Counted from the first letter of the stretch, positions 48,145 to 57,199 are shown. The stretch is DNA of 64,000 nt from Herminiimonas sp. KBW02 (GCF_003852535.1 NZ_QAJP01000008.1:6013-70012); one strand, 5' to 3'. The notes: generated by a model not told the origin, from the letters alone. Program-made: numbers and translations.

Positions 48145-49059
48145 TTACTTGTGCTTGCTGCCTGCCAGGCGCAATTGCGCCTCTTCGAGATTGCGTGGTG
48201 GCGGAGTGGTTTCGAGACCGATCATGCGGGCCACGTTGTTGCCCAGGTAGTCTTCCAACGTATCCTCATCCAGGTTCAGGCCTTGCGGCGGCTCGAAGCA
48301 CAGCACTTCCAGCAAACGCAACCACATGCCTGGCTCATTCGGCGGGGTATCCGAACCGAACAGAACTTTGTGTTTAGGCAGCACCTTGGTGAATTCCACT
48401 ATGCGTGACTGCAGGCACCAGCCGGATTCGCAATACACGTTAGGCAGGTCCATCGCCATCTGGAATGGTTCAAAGCAATAGACGCCACCGGTCTGCACAC
48501 CAAAGTGCGCCATGATGAAATTCACGGTCGGGAATTCCTTGATCATCGGCACCCATTCAGTCGGGATGCTGTATGGACCGTCGCCGGTATGCAGCTTCAC
48601 CAGCAAGCCGAGCTCTGCACATTTCTTCAACGCAGGTCGCAGCCAGTCGAGTGCGCGATCGGGTCGATAGGCGTGCATATTGGCCTGGAACTGGACCATC
48701 TTGAAGCCCAGTTCTTTCGCGTAATACTCGATGGCTTCGACGCCATTTTCAACACCGCAACGCGGGTTGTAGACGAAGCAGCCGATCAGGCGATCAGGGT
48801 ATTTTTTCACCATCTCGACGGTATAAGCCATGTAGGCGTCGATGGATTCACGGCCATTGAGGTCGCCGTCGGTCCAGGTATAAATCGTGTTGCCTTGCGG
48901 TGGTTGTATGAAGGCCTTATCGATACGGCGTGGCTTGCCGTTGATCGTAAAAGGGCCATCCATCATTTTGATCAGCCGTTCGCCAGTGAAAGGTTCACCG
49001 TCATGGCGCCAGGCAAGATCGACTAGATTAGTGGGGTAACAACTGGTGTCGACTATCAT
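48145..49059 (-). CDS. ACMSD-type amidohydrolase paralogue, copy B (HxH motif lost)
   Basis: A 304-aa paralogue of copy A, colinear over its whole length. At the N-terminus DTHLHP of copy A is DTSCYP here, so both HxH metal ligands (positions 6 and 8) are gone. H157 (LHTGDGP), H185 (AHFG) and D237 (FGSDTPP) remain. H123 of copy A is Gln here. It may be a non-catalytic partner of copy A or use a different metal site. GAGGAGATCCAC precedes the ATG at 49059. It is the first gene after the terminator of a riboswitch-like leader. Confidence 0.85.
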   Translation of the reverse strand: MIVDTSCYPTNLVDLAWRHDGEPFTGERLIKMMDGPFTINGKPRRIDKAFIQPPQGNTIYTWTDGDLNGRESIDAYMAYTVEMVKKYPDRLIGCFVYNPRCGVENGVEAIEYYAKELGFKMVQFQANMHAYRPDRALDWLRPALKKCAELGLLVKLHTGDGPYSIPTEWVPMIKEFPTVNFIMAHFGVQTGGVYCFEPFQMAMDLPNVYCESGWCLQSRIVEFTKVLPKHKVLFGSDTPPNEPGMWLRLLEVLCFEPPQGLNLDEDTLEDYLGNNVARMIGLETTPPPRNLEEAQLRLAGSKHK

Positions 49060-49159
49060 GTGGATCTCCTCACAGTACATCAGGTTAGGATTACGCAAGT
49101 CTCATATCGAGATTTACGCTCTGCTTTCTGGAGGACTGTCAGGGGGCGACCTGCATAAG

Positions 49160-49190
49160 AAAAAACCCACTGACGAGTACTCCGCCAGTG
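49160..49190 (-). terminator. Intrinsic terminator of the second riboswitch-like leader
   Basis: A 9-bp stem with two G-U pairs (49182-49190 with 49168-49176 on the minus strand, loop AGTAC) is followed by GG and then T6 (49165-49160). Its 5' arm starts with the CACT at 49190-49187 that also closes stem P1 of the upstream RNA motif. The two structures therefore exclude each other. It lies about 100 nt before the copy B amidohydrolase start. Confidence 0.88.
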
Positions 49191-49262
49191 AGCAATCTCC
49201 TATCGAACCATTGCGGCATTGCACCGCGCGATGTTCAATTGAACGCTTATACCCACTTACTG
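49186..49262 (-). ncRNA. Riboswitch-like aptamer, site 2 (candidate NMT1/xanthine-I type)
   Basis: A structured leader on the minus strand in the 315-bp gap between the deaminase and copy B amidohydrolase genes. The 5' box AAGTGGGTATAAGCG (49258-49244) and the 3' box GGAGATTGCTCACTG (49200-49186) are shared with site 1. P1 is AGTG/CACT. Junction 1 is formed by the two boxes. P2 is GAAC/GTTC, junction 2 follows, P3 is GCGG/CCGC, and the loop contains GCAATG (49222-49217). The loop GCAAT can also pair with ATTGC of the 3' box. P1 competes with the terminator at 49160-49190, so ligand binding should permit transcription. Class assignment is inferred from architecture and purine context. Confidence 0.7.
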
Positions 49263-49374
49263 CTTCAAGTTATACATTTCGCCAACTTGGCCTGTCAAGA
49301 CGAAATGGAAAAACCGTTTGATATATCGGGAATGCAGCTAGATCATTTCTATCTGCACATAAATCACAGGCGGT

Positions 49375-50793
49375 TCAGACGTCCCTGATCAAACGTAAAA
49401 CATCGGCACGCGCCTCGGCACGCAAGGCAGCCATATCCAGTCCTGGAATCGCGTCATCCTCAACCACTATCGCACCGTCAGCCAGCAACCATTTCAAACG
49501 TGGCCGGCCACCGCTGGCGACCGGACCTATCGCCATATCATGCAAACCGAAATAGCGCGGCGCATCAAGGTCATACACCGCCAGATCAGCGGCCTGCCCT
49601 ACTTCCAATGTACCCACGCCTTCGAAGCCCAGCATCTTTGCACCGTTCGCCGTCGCCCATCGCACGACCTGCTCGGCGGTGACGCTATCCGCTCCGGCCT
49701 CGCCTGCGCCATCAGGACGCGGTCGGGTTGCGGCACCTGCTTTAGCCCGGTGCACCAGCCAGCAAAAATGCACTTCACTGAGCATATCGGCCGCTTCATT
49801 CGAGGCCGCGCCGTCCACGCCCAGCGTCACCTGCGCGCCCAGTTTTTCCAGCATGGGGGCATTTGCAATACCATCCGCCAGACGCGCATTACTCTGCGGA
49901 CAGTGCGCCATGCCGGTGCCGGATTTGCCCAGTATCTGCATTTCGGTATCGGTTAAATGCGTCAGGTGCGCCAGCGACACGTCGGGGCCTAGCCATTCAT
50001 GTTCGGCCAGGAATTCTATCGGCAGGCAGCCAAATTTTTCGCGGCAATACTCCATGTAGGAAACCGATTCCGACATGTGCGTATGCATCGGTATCCCCAT
50101 GCCACGTGCGATGCGCGCGATGTACTTCAAATCGTCTGCCTGTACGGAGACGGTGGCGGTGGTCGGCGCCATCGCCACGCGGGTACGCGGCCGCGGTCCG
50201 TTTTGATGGAAACGCGCAGCCGTTCTCTCGACATCGGCCAGCATGCCGTCCAGTGTCTCCGGCTGCGCCTGATTACTTGCATTCGTTTCCAGCTTGCGTG
50301 TGACCGTCGCACCACCGCGCAGCAACATGAAGCGCACGCCCAGGGCCTCTGCCTCTTCGAACAGCACAGCAGACGGGTCATAAGACATCCCCGGCGTGTA
50401 AATGTAGTGATGGTCGGCTATCGTGGTACAACCCGACAACATCAGCTCTATCATGCCTATGCGCGCCGCCAGACGCAGACGCTCTTCATTGAACGAATGC
50501 CGATACAGATAAGGTACGGACTGCAGCCACGGGCTGAGCGTCTGATTGATGCCGTTCGGCACACCTTTCAGCAACGTTTGAAACAAATGATGATGGGTAT
50601 TGACCCAACCCGGATAAATCACGCAATCCCGTGCATCCAGCACCCGTTCGCCGCCTTGCGGCGTCAGGTCATTTCCCATTTCGGTAATAACACCCTGCTC
50701 GATACGTATATCGCTGGCCTTGCTACGCGCATCTACACCGGACTTGCCAGTGAGGATGGCATGCGCGTTCCTGATGAATACTTTGTTCGTCAT
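49375..50793 (-). CDS. 8-oxoguanine/guanine-deaminase-like amidohydrolase
   Basis: A 472-aa cytosolic amidohydrolase of the AtzB/TrzN/8-oxoguanine deaminase group. Metal ligands: HHH in YPGWVNTHHHLFQT, a His in IPMHTHMSESVSYME, a His in DVSLAHLTHLTD, and Asp in LGVDGAASNEAADML. These enzymes hydrolytically remove an amino or alkylamino group from a purine or triazine. The ATG at 50793 (MTNKVFIRNAHAIL) is chosen over an upstream ATG without family support. It is the last gene of the unit that begins with the COG0523 gene and BMP transporter, which favours a purine substrate. The product from 8-oxoguanine would be urate. Confidence 0.82.
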   Translation of the reverse strand: MTNKVFIRNAHAILTGKSGVDARSKASDIRIEQGVITEMGNDLTPQGGERVLDARDCVIYPGWVNTHHHLFQTLLKGVPNGINQTLSPWLQSVPYLYRHSFNEERLRLAARIGMIELMLSGCTTIADHHYIYTPGMSYDPSAVLFEEAEALGVRFMLLRGGATVTRKLETNASNQAQPETLDGMLADVERTAARFHQNGPRPRTRVAMAPTTATVSVQADDLKYIARIARGMGIPMHTHMSESVSYMEYCREKFGCLPIEFLAEHEWLGPDVSLAHLTHLTDTEMQILGKSGTGMAHCPQSNARLADGIANAPMLEKLGAQVTLGVDGAASNEAADMLSEVHFCWLVHRAKAGAATRPRPDGAGEAGADSVTAEQVVRWATANGAKMLGFEGVGTLEVGQAADLAVYDLDAPRYFGLHDMAIGPVASGGRPRLKWLLADGAIVVEDDAIPGLDMAALRAEARADVLRLIRDV

Positions 50794-50926
50794 GTGCGGA
50801 ATGCTTTCTTTATAAGCGTGCTGCATAAGCGGCCAGTCAGAGAACATCGGCGATGCAACAACACGATGTTCACTAACCGTATGCCGATAACCTTAAAGAC
50901 CAGAATTACCCGGCGTCTGCGTCAGA

Positions 50927-52012
50927 TTATTTCTGTGGCATGCTGCCGTCTATACCTCTGACCAGATAGTTCATATTATTCATTTCATCATCGCTCAGGA
51001 ATTTCCCGGCAGCGACGCGTTCTTTGCCGCTTTGATCGTAAATGGGACCGGCAAACGGATGCAGCTGACCATCGATGATGGCTTTCTCATCAGCGGCCAT
51101 TTTTTCACGCACATCAGCAGGTACGGCGGCATTGAGAGGCGCCATTTTGATCATGCCTTCACGCAGCCCGCCAAGTACTTGCTTGGACTTCCAGCGCCCC
51201 GCCAGCACCTCCTCTACTTCCTTAATGTAATAGTTACCCCAGGTGTGAACGACAGAAGTCAGATTTGTTTTCGGACCGAACTTGGACATATCCGAGTAAT
51301 AGCCGAGCGTGTACACGCCCTGTCCTTCCGCCATCGTGACGATCGCGATGCCCGATGGCGCATAGGCCAGGATGTCGACACCCAGTTTGATCAATGTGTT
51401 GGCGGCATCCCGTTCCTTGCCCGGGTCATACCAGGAGTTGACCCAGATCAGTTTGACCTGCGCCTGCGGATTGACGCTGCGCATGCCCAGCGTAAATGCA
51501 TTTAACCCCTGCAATACTTCAGGGATAGGAAAAGCCCCGACATATCCGGCCACGCCCTTCTTGCTCATTTTGCCAGCCAGCACGCCTTCCAGATATCGGC
51601 CTTCGTAATAGCGCGCGTTATAAGTACCGACGTTGGCAGCGGTCTTGTAACCGGTGCCTTGCATAAAAGTGACTTTCGGTGCCTGACGCGCCACCTTGAG
51701 CGTCGGTTCCATGAAGCCGAATGAAGGCGTGAAAATCAGCTCACAACCTTCCTGTACGAAGTTGCGTATCACGCGCTCGGCATCCGGACCACCATGCACA
51801 TTCTCTACATACTTGGTCGTGATTTTATTACCCATCGCAGCGACCAGTTCCTTGCGGCCCAGTTCATGCTGGTACGCCCAACCGCTTTCACCGATCGGCG
51901 TGGCGTAAAGAAAGCAGGTTTTAAGTGGCGCCGCCTGTGCTGATGCAACAAAACCCAAACCGGCAAACAGGCCGACAAGTACGCGCTGCAAGTGACGAAA
52001 ATCGTATGACAT
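50927..52012 (-). CDS. BMP-family ABC transporter substrate-binding protein
   Basis: A 361-aa periplasmic binding protein of the BMP/PnrA (Med) family. The signal peptide is VLVGLFAGLGFVASAQA, and mature protein begins at about APLKTCFLYATPIGESGW. The family binds purine nucleosides or, in some members, free purines. YAPSGIAIVTMAEGQGVYTL in the middle is typical. It lies downstream of the two permease genes and ATPase gene and upstream of the deaminase gene, forming one transport unit. Confidence 0.9.
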   Translation of the reverse strand: MSYDFRHLQRVLVGLFAGLGFVASAQAAPLKTCFLYATPIGESGWAYQHELGRKELVAAMGNKITTKYVENVHGGPDAERVIRNFVQEGCELIFTPSFGFMEPTLKVARQAPKVTFMQGTGYKTAANVGTYNARYYEGRYLEGVLAGKMSKKGVAGYVGAFPIPEVLQGLNAFTLGMRSVNPQAQVKLIWVNSWYDPGKERDAANTLIKLGVDILAYAPSGIAIVTMAEGQGVYTLGYYSDMSKFGPKTNLTSVVHTWGNYYIKEVEEVLAGRWKSKQVLGGLREGMIKMAPLNAAVPADVREKMAADEKAIIDGQLHPFAGPIYDQSGKERVAAGKFLSDDEMNNMNYLVRGIDGSMPQK

Positions 52013-52085
52013 GGTGAGTCTCCTTTTGTATTAATTTTTTAAACTAATTTTTATCAGGCAAAAAGTGAGTAGCAAAAATATGTAC

Positions 52086-53018
52086 TCAGGCATCGGGCCG
52101 GAACGGCTGGCCCAGAGAAAATGGCGCATTGAGGCGTATGGTTTGTACATTGCGCGAGATCAACACCAACACCACGATGGTCGCCATATACGGTAAGGAA
52201 GACAGTAGTTGCGCCGGGACATTGATATTCACGCCTATACCTTGCACAAATAATTGCAGGATCATGACGCCGCCGAACAGATAAGCACCGACCACTACAC
52301 GCAAAGGACGCCAGGTGGCAAAGACCACCAGAGCCAATGCAATCCAGCCTCGGCCGGCCACCATGCCTTCATTCCACAAAGGGGTGTAATACACAGACAG
52401 GAAAGCACCGCCTATGCCGGCCATCGCGCCGCCAAACGCCACTGCCATATAACGCAGCAAAATCACGCGATAGCCGACGGAATGTGCAGCCGACGGCGAC
52501 TCCCCGACCGCACGCAGTACCAGGCCCCAGCGGCTGCGGTAGAGAAACCAGATCACTGCTGCCATTAGCAGCCACGAGAAATACACCAGTGATTGCTGAT
52601 TAAAAAATGCCGGACCGATAAACGGAATATCAGCAAGTACCGGAACAGGGATAGGTGCTATCGCCGGCAACGGCGCTGCTTCAAAAGGTCGCCCCATGAA
52701 AGCGGACAAGCCGACACCGAAGATCGCCAGTGCCAGGCCGGATGCAACCTGGTTTGCCATCATGGTCAGGGTCAGAAAACCGAAGATCAGTGACATCGCG
52801 CAACCTGCCACCATCCCCGCCAACACTGAAACCAGCGGACTGGCGCCGGAGAATCCGACTGCGAACGCCGTCACCGCACCGACCGACATCATGCCTTCGG
52901 CCCCCAGGTTGAGTACTCCTGCTTTCTCCGTCACCAGTTCACCCAGGGCGACGATGATCAATGGCGTACCAGCAGCCAGCGTGGCGGCAATAATCGACGT
53001 GATCAGGTAGCTTTCCAT
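52086..53018 (-). CDS. ABC transporter permease (NupQ/YufQ-like)
   Basis: A 310-aa inner-membrane protein with about 8-9 helices, starting MESYLITSIIAATLAAGTPL. The motif GVLNLGAEGMMSVGAVTAF is shared by BMP-linked permeases. The ATG at 53018 has GGAGGAAG upstream and overlaps the end of the preceding permease gene by 16 bp; the open frame reaching 53204 is a chance extension. Confidence 0.9.
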   Translation of the reverse strand: MESYLITSIIAATLAAGTPLIIVALGELVTEKAGVLNLGAEGMMSVGAVTAFAVGFSGASPLVSVLAGMVAGCAMSLIFGFLTLTMMANQVASGLALAIFGVGLSAFMGRPFEAAPLPAIAPIPVPVLADIPFIGPAFFNQQSLVYFSWLLMAAVIWFLYRSRWGLVLRAVGESPSAAHSVGYRVILLRYMAVAFGGAMAGIGGAFLSVYYTPLWNEGMVAGRGWIALALVVFATWRPLRVVVGAYLFGGVMILQLFVQGIGVNINVPAQLLSSLPYMATIVVLVLISRNVQTIRLNAPFSLGQPFRPDA

Positions 53019-54094
53019 AGCAACTTCCTCCAGGTAGCGGCGCCGTCTAAACGCAGGCGATAAGCAATGAATAAATCCGAAGCAAGCAGGAAGAACAGCA
53101 ACATGCCCTGAAACACTTTGGAAATAGAAGAAGGCAAATCGATGAATTGCTGCGCCTGCTCGCCACCCAGATACAAGAGAGCCATCAGCAAGCTGGCAAG
53201 ACAAATTCCGACCGGATGCAGACGTCCGACAAAGGCGACGATGATGGCCGCGAAACCATAGCCACTGGAAATGGATTCAGTCAGTTGCCCCATCGGTCCG
53301 GCCACTTCTGTCATTCCCGCGAACCCGGCCATCGCACCGCCAGCCAGCAAGCCTATCCAGATTGCACGCGATGCCGAGTAACCGGCATAACGGGCAGCGG
53401 CATCGGCTTGTCCGGATACCTGCATCTGATAACCAAGAAAGCTGCGCTCGAGGAATACATAGGCCACAGCCAGCGTCGCCAGCGCCAGCAGGAAAGCCAG
53501 GTTCAGCCGACTCCCTTCTATCAGCAGGGGCAACAAGGCCGAATCGGAAAAGGTAATGGTTTGTGGGAAGTTGAAACCTTGCGGATCTTTCCACGGCCCA
53601 TGGATTAGCCACGAAGACAGAAACTGCGCGACATAGACCAGCATGAGTGTGACCAGGATTTCATTCGCATGGAAACGGGTCCGCAGGAACGCTGGAATCG
53701 CCGCCCACAGGCCACCACCGATTGCACCGGCCAATACCATCAATGGCAATATCCACAGGCTGCTACTGTGCTGGAAATACAAAGCGACGCCAGTCGCCGC
53801 AATTGCCCCCAGCAGAAACTGGCCTTCCGCACCTATGTTCCAGACATTTGCGCGATACCCGACAGCCAGCCCCACCGCAATCAGCATCAAGGGCGTGGCT
53901 TTCAGGAAGAGCTCGGACACCGCATTCAAATCGCGCACCGGATTCAAAAAGAAAATCCTGAAACTGGTGAGCGGATCTTTGCCGAGTGCAAGAAATAAAA
54001 TCAGGCTGCCTGTCAACGTCAGAGCCAGCGCCAGCAAAGGCGACAGATAGCGCATGCGCCGGGACGCTTCCGGCCGCGCTTCCAGTCTAAGCAT
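53003..54094 (-). CDS. ABC transporter permease (NupP/YufP-like)
   Basis: A 363-aa inner-membrane permease partner. The segment VGYRANVWNIGAEGQFLLGA is the family hallmark, followed by LVYVAQFLSSWLIHGPWKDP. Basic residues (RPEASRRMR) precede the first helix. The gene overlaps the ATPase gene by 8 bp and the next permease by 16 bp, consistent with tight coupling. Confidence 0.9.
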   Translation of the reverse strand: MLRLEARPEASRRMRYLSPLLALALTLTGSLILFLALGKDPLTSFRIFFLNPVRDLNAVSELFLKATPLMLIAVGLAVGYRANVWNIGAEGQFLLGAIAATGVALYFQHSSSLWILPLMVLAGAIGGGLWAAIPAFLRTRFHANEILVTLMLVYVAQFLSSWLIHGPWKDPQGFNFPQTITFSDSALLPLLIEGSRLNLAFLLALATLAVAYVFLERSFLGYQMQVSGQADAAARYAGYSASRAIWIGLLAGGAMAGFAGMTEVAGPMGQLTESISSGYGFAAIIVAFVGRLHPVGICLASLLMALLYLGGEQAQQFIDLPSSISKVFQGMLLFFLLASDLFIAYRLRLDGAATWRKLLWKAT

Positions 54095-55661
54095 AACGAA
54101 CCTCCATCGCGCTCAGTTCTGGCGCCGGACTATCCGTAGTGACGGAGTTGTTCCAGCGTCCGCCCATGAGCATGCCGATTTCCTCGACGTTGGTGTCGCA
54201 AGTCGGTGTCGCAGCTGAAAGCCGCCCGCCCGCGATCACTGCGATGCGGTCACTGATTTCAAACAACTCACTAAGTTCTTCCGAGATCACCAATACTGCG
54301 CCGCCGGCATCCCGCAGGTCGAGCAAAGCCTGGCGTATAAAAACCGCAGCCCCTACATCCACGCCCCAGGTCGGCTGCGCGATTACCAAAAGCTTGGGTT
54401 GCTGCATGATCTCGCGACCGACGATGAACTTCTGCAAATTACCGCCGGACAAGGAACGCGCCTGAGCATTTGCACCGCCGCATTTGACTTTGAAACGGGC
54501 GATGCAACGCTCTGCAAAATCCTGCACCGATGCAAAGTGAATCAGGCCCTTCTGTACCATGCCCGTGCCATATGCAGTCAGCAAAGCGTTCTGCGCCAGC
54601 GACATGCGCGGGACCGCGCCGCGGCCCAGCCGCTCTTCCGGCACAAAGCACATGCCGAGCGTCCGGCGCTGGTCAGGATTCATACGCCCTGCCGCCACAC
54701 CGCAAATCTCGATCTGTGATTGTTGCGCCAGAGGCTGCTCACCGGAAAGTGCATAGAGCAACTCCTGTTGGCCATTGCCCGATACACCGGCAATACCAAG
54801 AATTTCACCCGATCTGACTTCCAGATGTATGTCTTTCAGGTCAATACCAAAAGGATCATCCGACGTTTGCGATAAACTTTCTACACGCAGACGCAACTTG
54901 CCACCACCACTGGGTGCACCACGTTTGCAGACCGGCAGATCCTTGCCTATCATCAGGCGCGCCATGGATTCCGGCGTTTCCTGCTGCGGCAGGCAAGTGC
55001 CGCTGACCTTGCCACCACGCAGCACGGTAGCCGTATGGCACAGCTCCTGGATTTCATCCAGCTTGTGACTGATATACAAAATGCTGCAGCCATCGCTGGA
55101 CAGCTGGCGCAAGGTATCGAAGAGTTTATGCACTGCCTGCGGCGTCAGGACCGAAGTCGGTTCATCCATGATCAGCAGGCTGGGGTTCTGCAGCAGGCAA
55201 CGTATGATTTCTACCCGTTGCCGTTCTCCCACCGACAAACCATGGGTCTGCCTCATGGGATCAACCACCAGGCCATAGCGCTCGGATATTTTTTCGATAC
55301 GTCGCGCCAGATATTGCAGATCCGGTTTGCCGGGCAGTGACAAGGCGACGTTCTCGACCACGGTCAGGGTATCGAACAAGGAAAAATGCTGGAATACCAT
55401 GCCTATGCCCAGCTGCCGCGCATGTGCAGGGCTTTCGACCTGTACCTGATTGCCTTCCCAGTACATCTCGCCGGATGTCTGATGGGTCACGCCATAAATG
55501 ATTTTCATCAGCGTCGATTTGCCAGCTCCGTTCTCACCCAGGATCGCGTGTATCTCGCCCGGCATGACGCTCAAATCTATGCCATCGTTAGCAACAACCG
55601 ATGGATATACCTTGGAAATGCCCTGCAACCTAAGTCGCGGCATCATAGTCTGCTCATTCAT
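54087..55661 (-). CDS. ABC transporter ATP-binding protein, two ABC domains (NupO/YufO-like)
   Basis: A 524-aa protein with two nucleotide-binding domains. Domain 1: Walker A GENGAGKSTLMK, signature LSVGERQRVEI, Walker B LLIMDEPTS. Domain 2: Walker A replaced by GVSGNGQQELLYA, which lacks the GKST Lys, with signature LSGGNLQK and LLVIAQPTWGVDVG. The second site is therefore degenerate, as is usual for sugar/nucleoside importers of this type. The start at 55661 has AAGGAGACGAGG before the ATG. Confidence 0.92.
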   Translation of the reverse strand: MNEQTMMPRLRLQGISKVYPSVVANDGIDLSVMPGEIHAILGENGAGKSTLMKIIYGVTHQTSGEMYWEGNQVQVESPAHARQLGIGMVFQHFSLFDTLTVVENVALSLPGKPDLQYLARRIEKISERYGLVVDPMRQTHGLSVGERQRVEIIRCLLQNPSLLIMDEPTSVLTPQAVHKLFDTLRQLSSDGCSILYISHKLDEIQELCHTATVLRGGKVSGTCLPQQETPESMARLMIGKDLPVCKRGAPSGGGKLRLRVESLSQTSDDPFGIDLKDIHLEVRSGEILGIAGVSGNGQQELLYALSGEQPLAQQSQIEICGVAAGRMNPDQRRTLGMCFVPEERLGRGAVPRMSLAQNALLTAYGTGMVQKGLIHFASVQDFAERCIARFKVKCGGANAQARSLSGGNLQKFIVGREIMQQPKLLVIAQPTWGVDVGAAVFIRQALLDLRDAGGAVLVISEELSELFEISDRIAVIAGGRLSAATPTCDTNVEEIGMLMGGRWNNSVTTDSPAPELSAMEVRYA

Positions 55662-55726
55662 CCTCGTCTCCTTCACAGCACCGTTTCGTCACCTATCTCC
55701 GTAAGTTCTGAATTCGCTCCTTGCGC

Positions 55727-56839
55727 TTATCCCTCGCCGACCTCCTCCATATCGATACAGGCCAGCAACCCTGCCTCCAATCCAGACTCAAGCTCGTCCA
55801 GCTTGCGACCTATAAATACAAATTTGCTGGAACGCGCAGCGTCGTCCCAGGCATCCGCAGGACGCAACTCCATAATGCGATGCACTGCCTGCAAGACGTA
55901 ACGCCTGTCATCACCAGCGATGGACAGAATGCCTTTCAAACGGAAGATGTCGTCACCATGCACAGCCAGCAGTTCCGTCAGATAGACATGCAAGGCCTGC
56001 ACATCAAATGGCGCATCAATGACAAAAGAAATCGAAGAGACCGAAGGGTCATGCATATGGCCATCATCTGCATGCGCATGGTGATGCGTATGTTCAGTAC
56101 ATGTATCGTCACAGACATGTTCATGCATATCGTCATCCAGGAAATGCGGATCAGTCGCCATGACAGATGAAGTTGCGAAGCCGCCGATGCCGAGGATTTT
56201 CGTGAGGTCCACCTGCGCGTGACTGGAGTCCAGTATCTGCGCGCCGGAATTCAGACTGCGCATACGTTTGCGCAGATTGCTGATAGCTGCAGCATCAACC
56301 AGATCCGCTTTATTGATGATGATGCGATCGGCCGCGACGATTTGATCCAATGCCTGGTTATCGAAGTTGCGTAACTGCGGATCGTCGAGGTGCCCCTCTA
56401 TATGCACGGCATCCACCAGAGTCACGATGCCGTCCAGATTAACCTGGCGTGCCACTTCGTTATCCATGAAGAAGGTCGCGGCAACTGGTGTCGGATCGGC
56501 CAGTCCACTGGTCTCGACCAGTATGTGATCGAACTGCTCGCTGCGTGCCAACAACTGCTGCAGTATCCGCACCAGATCGGTACGCACATCGATCACACAG
56601 CAAATACAGCCATTCGTCATTTGAAAGATTTCTTCGTCAGAGGTCATGACCAGATCCGAATCGACATCGACCTCACCGAACTCATTTTCGATCACGGCAA
56701 TCCGATGTCCATGCTTCTCGGTCAGGATGTAATTCAGTAATGTCGTCTTCCCCGCGCCGAGAAAGCCGGTCAATATAGTGACGGGTACCTGCGGCACAAC
56801 TGCCTGCTCATTGTTCTTGATGATCGCTGCCTGGTTCAT
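55727..56839 (-). CDS. COG0523 (CobW/P47K) GTPase, probable metallochaperone
   Basis: A 370-aa G3E-family GTPase. The P-loop is GFLGAGKTTLLNY, the metal-binding CxCC motif is GCICCVID, and the base-recognition motif is INKADLVD. A His/Asp/Cys-rich stretch at about 245-275 (EHVCDDTCTEHTHHHAHADD) is a metal-binding insert. Family members deliver Zn2+ or other metals to enzymes. Its position ahead of a purine transporter and metal-dependent deaminase suggests that it serves the amidohydrolases. GGAGCAGAT precedes the ATG at 56839. Confidence 0.88.
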   Translation of the reverse strand: MNQAAIIKNNEQAVVPQVPVTILTGFLGAGKTTLLNYILTEKHGHRIAVIENEFGEVDVDSDLVMTSDEEIFQMTNGCICCVIDVRTDLVRILQQLLARSEQFDHILVETSGLADPTPVAATFFMDNEVARQVNLDGIVTLVDAVHIEGHLDDPQLRNFDNQALDQIVAADRIIINKADLVDAAAISNLRKRMRSLNSGAQILDSSHAQVDLTKILGIGGFATSSVMATDPHFLDDDMHEHVCDDTCTEHTHHHAHADDGHMHDPSVSSISFVIDAPFDVQALHVYLTELLAVHGDDIFRLKGILSIAGDDRRYVLQAVHRIMELRPADAWDDAARSSKFVFIGRKLDELESGLEAGLLACIDMEEVGEG

Positions 56840-56941
56840 ATCTGCTCCGATGAGGTTGGGATACTGCAATCGAGACGAGACACACAGATGGCTTCTGTCC
56901 GAATACCGTTTGCATGTCTGGCACTAAGGTTGAGGACTAAA

Positions 56942-57172
56942 TCAGGATGTGGGTGTAGAAGCTGAACATCGCCCTTCCAACATCCGTTGCTCTGGCGCTG
57001 CCAGCGGAAAGTCATGTTGGAAATAGAAATATGCAGTTGACCCGGGCGCAGAAATTTCGGCGGCGGCGACAGCGTGATGCATGGCATGTCGCCCGACGTA
57101 TCGTGCAATCGTCGACGCGATAGAAACGAGCCGGGCAAAAATGAAGAAACGACTAAAGAACGAGTGGTGCAT
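56942..57172 (-). CDS. Possible small protein in the riboswitch leader
   Basis: A 76-aa open frame, MHHSFFSRFFIFARLVSIAS at the start, with a good Shine-Dalgarno (GGAGG at 57182-57178, 5 nt from the ATG). The N-terminal 30 residues are hydrophobic with Arg, like a membrane or leader segment; the rest has no recognisable motif. It sits between the riboswitch-like RNA and the COG0523 gene. It may be a real small protein or a leader peptide through which the RNA acts on translation. No family recognised. Confidence 0.4.
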   Translation of the reverse strand: MHHSFFSRFFIFARLVSIASTIARYVGRHAMHHAVAAAEISAPGSTAYFYFQHDFPLAAPEQRMLEGRCSASTPTS

Positions 57173-57199
57173 CACAGCCTCCGCAAAGAGAACTCACAT

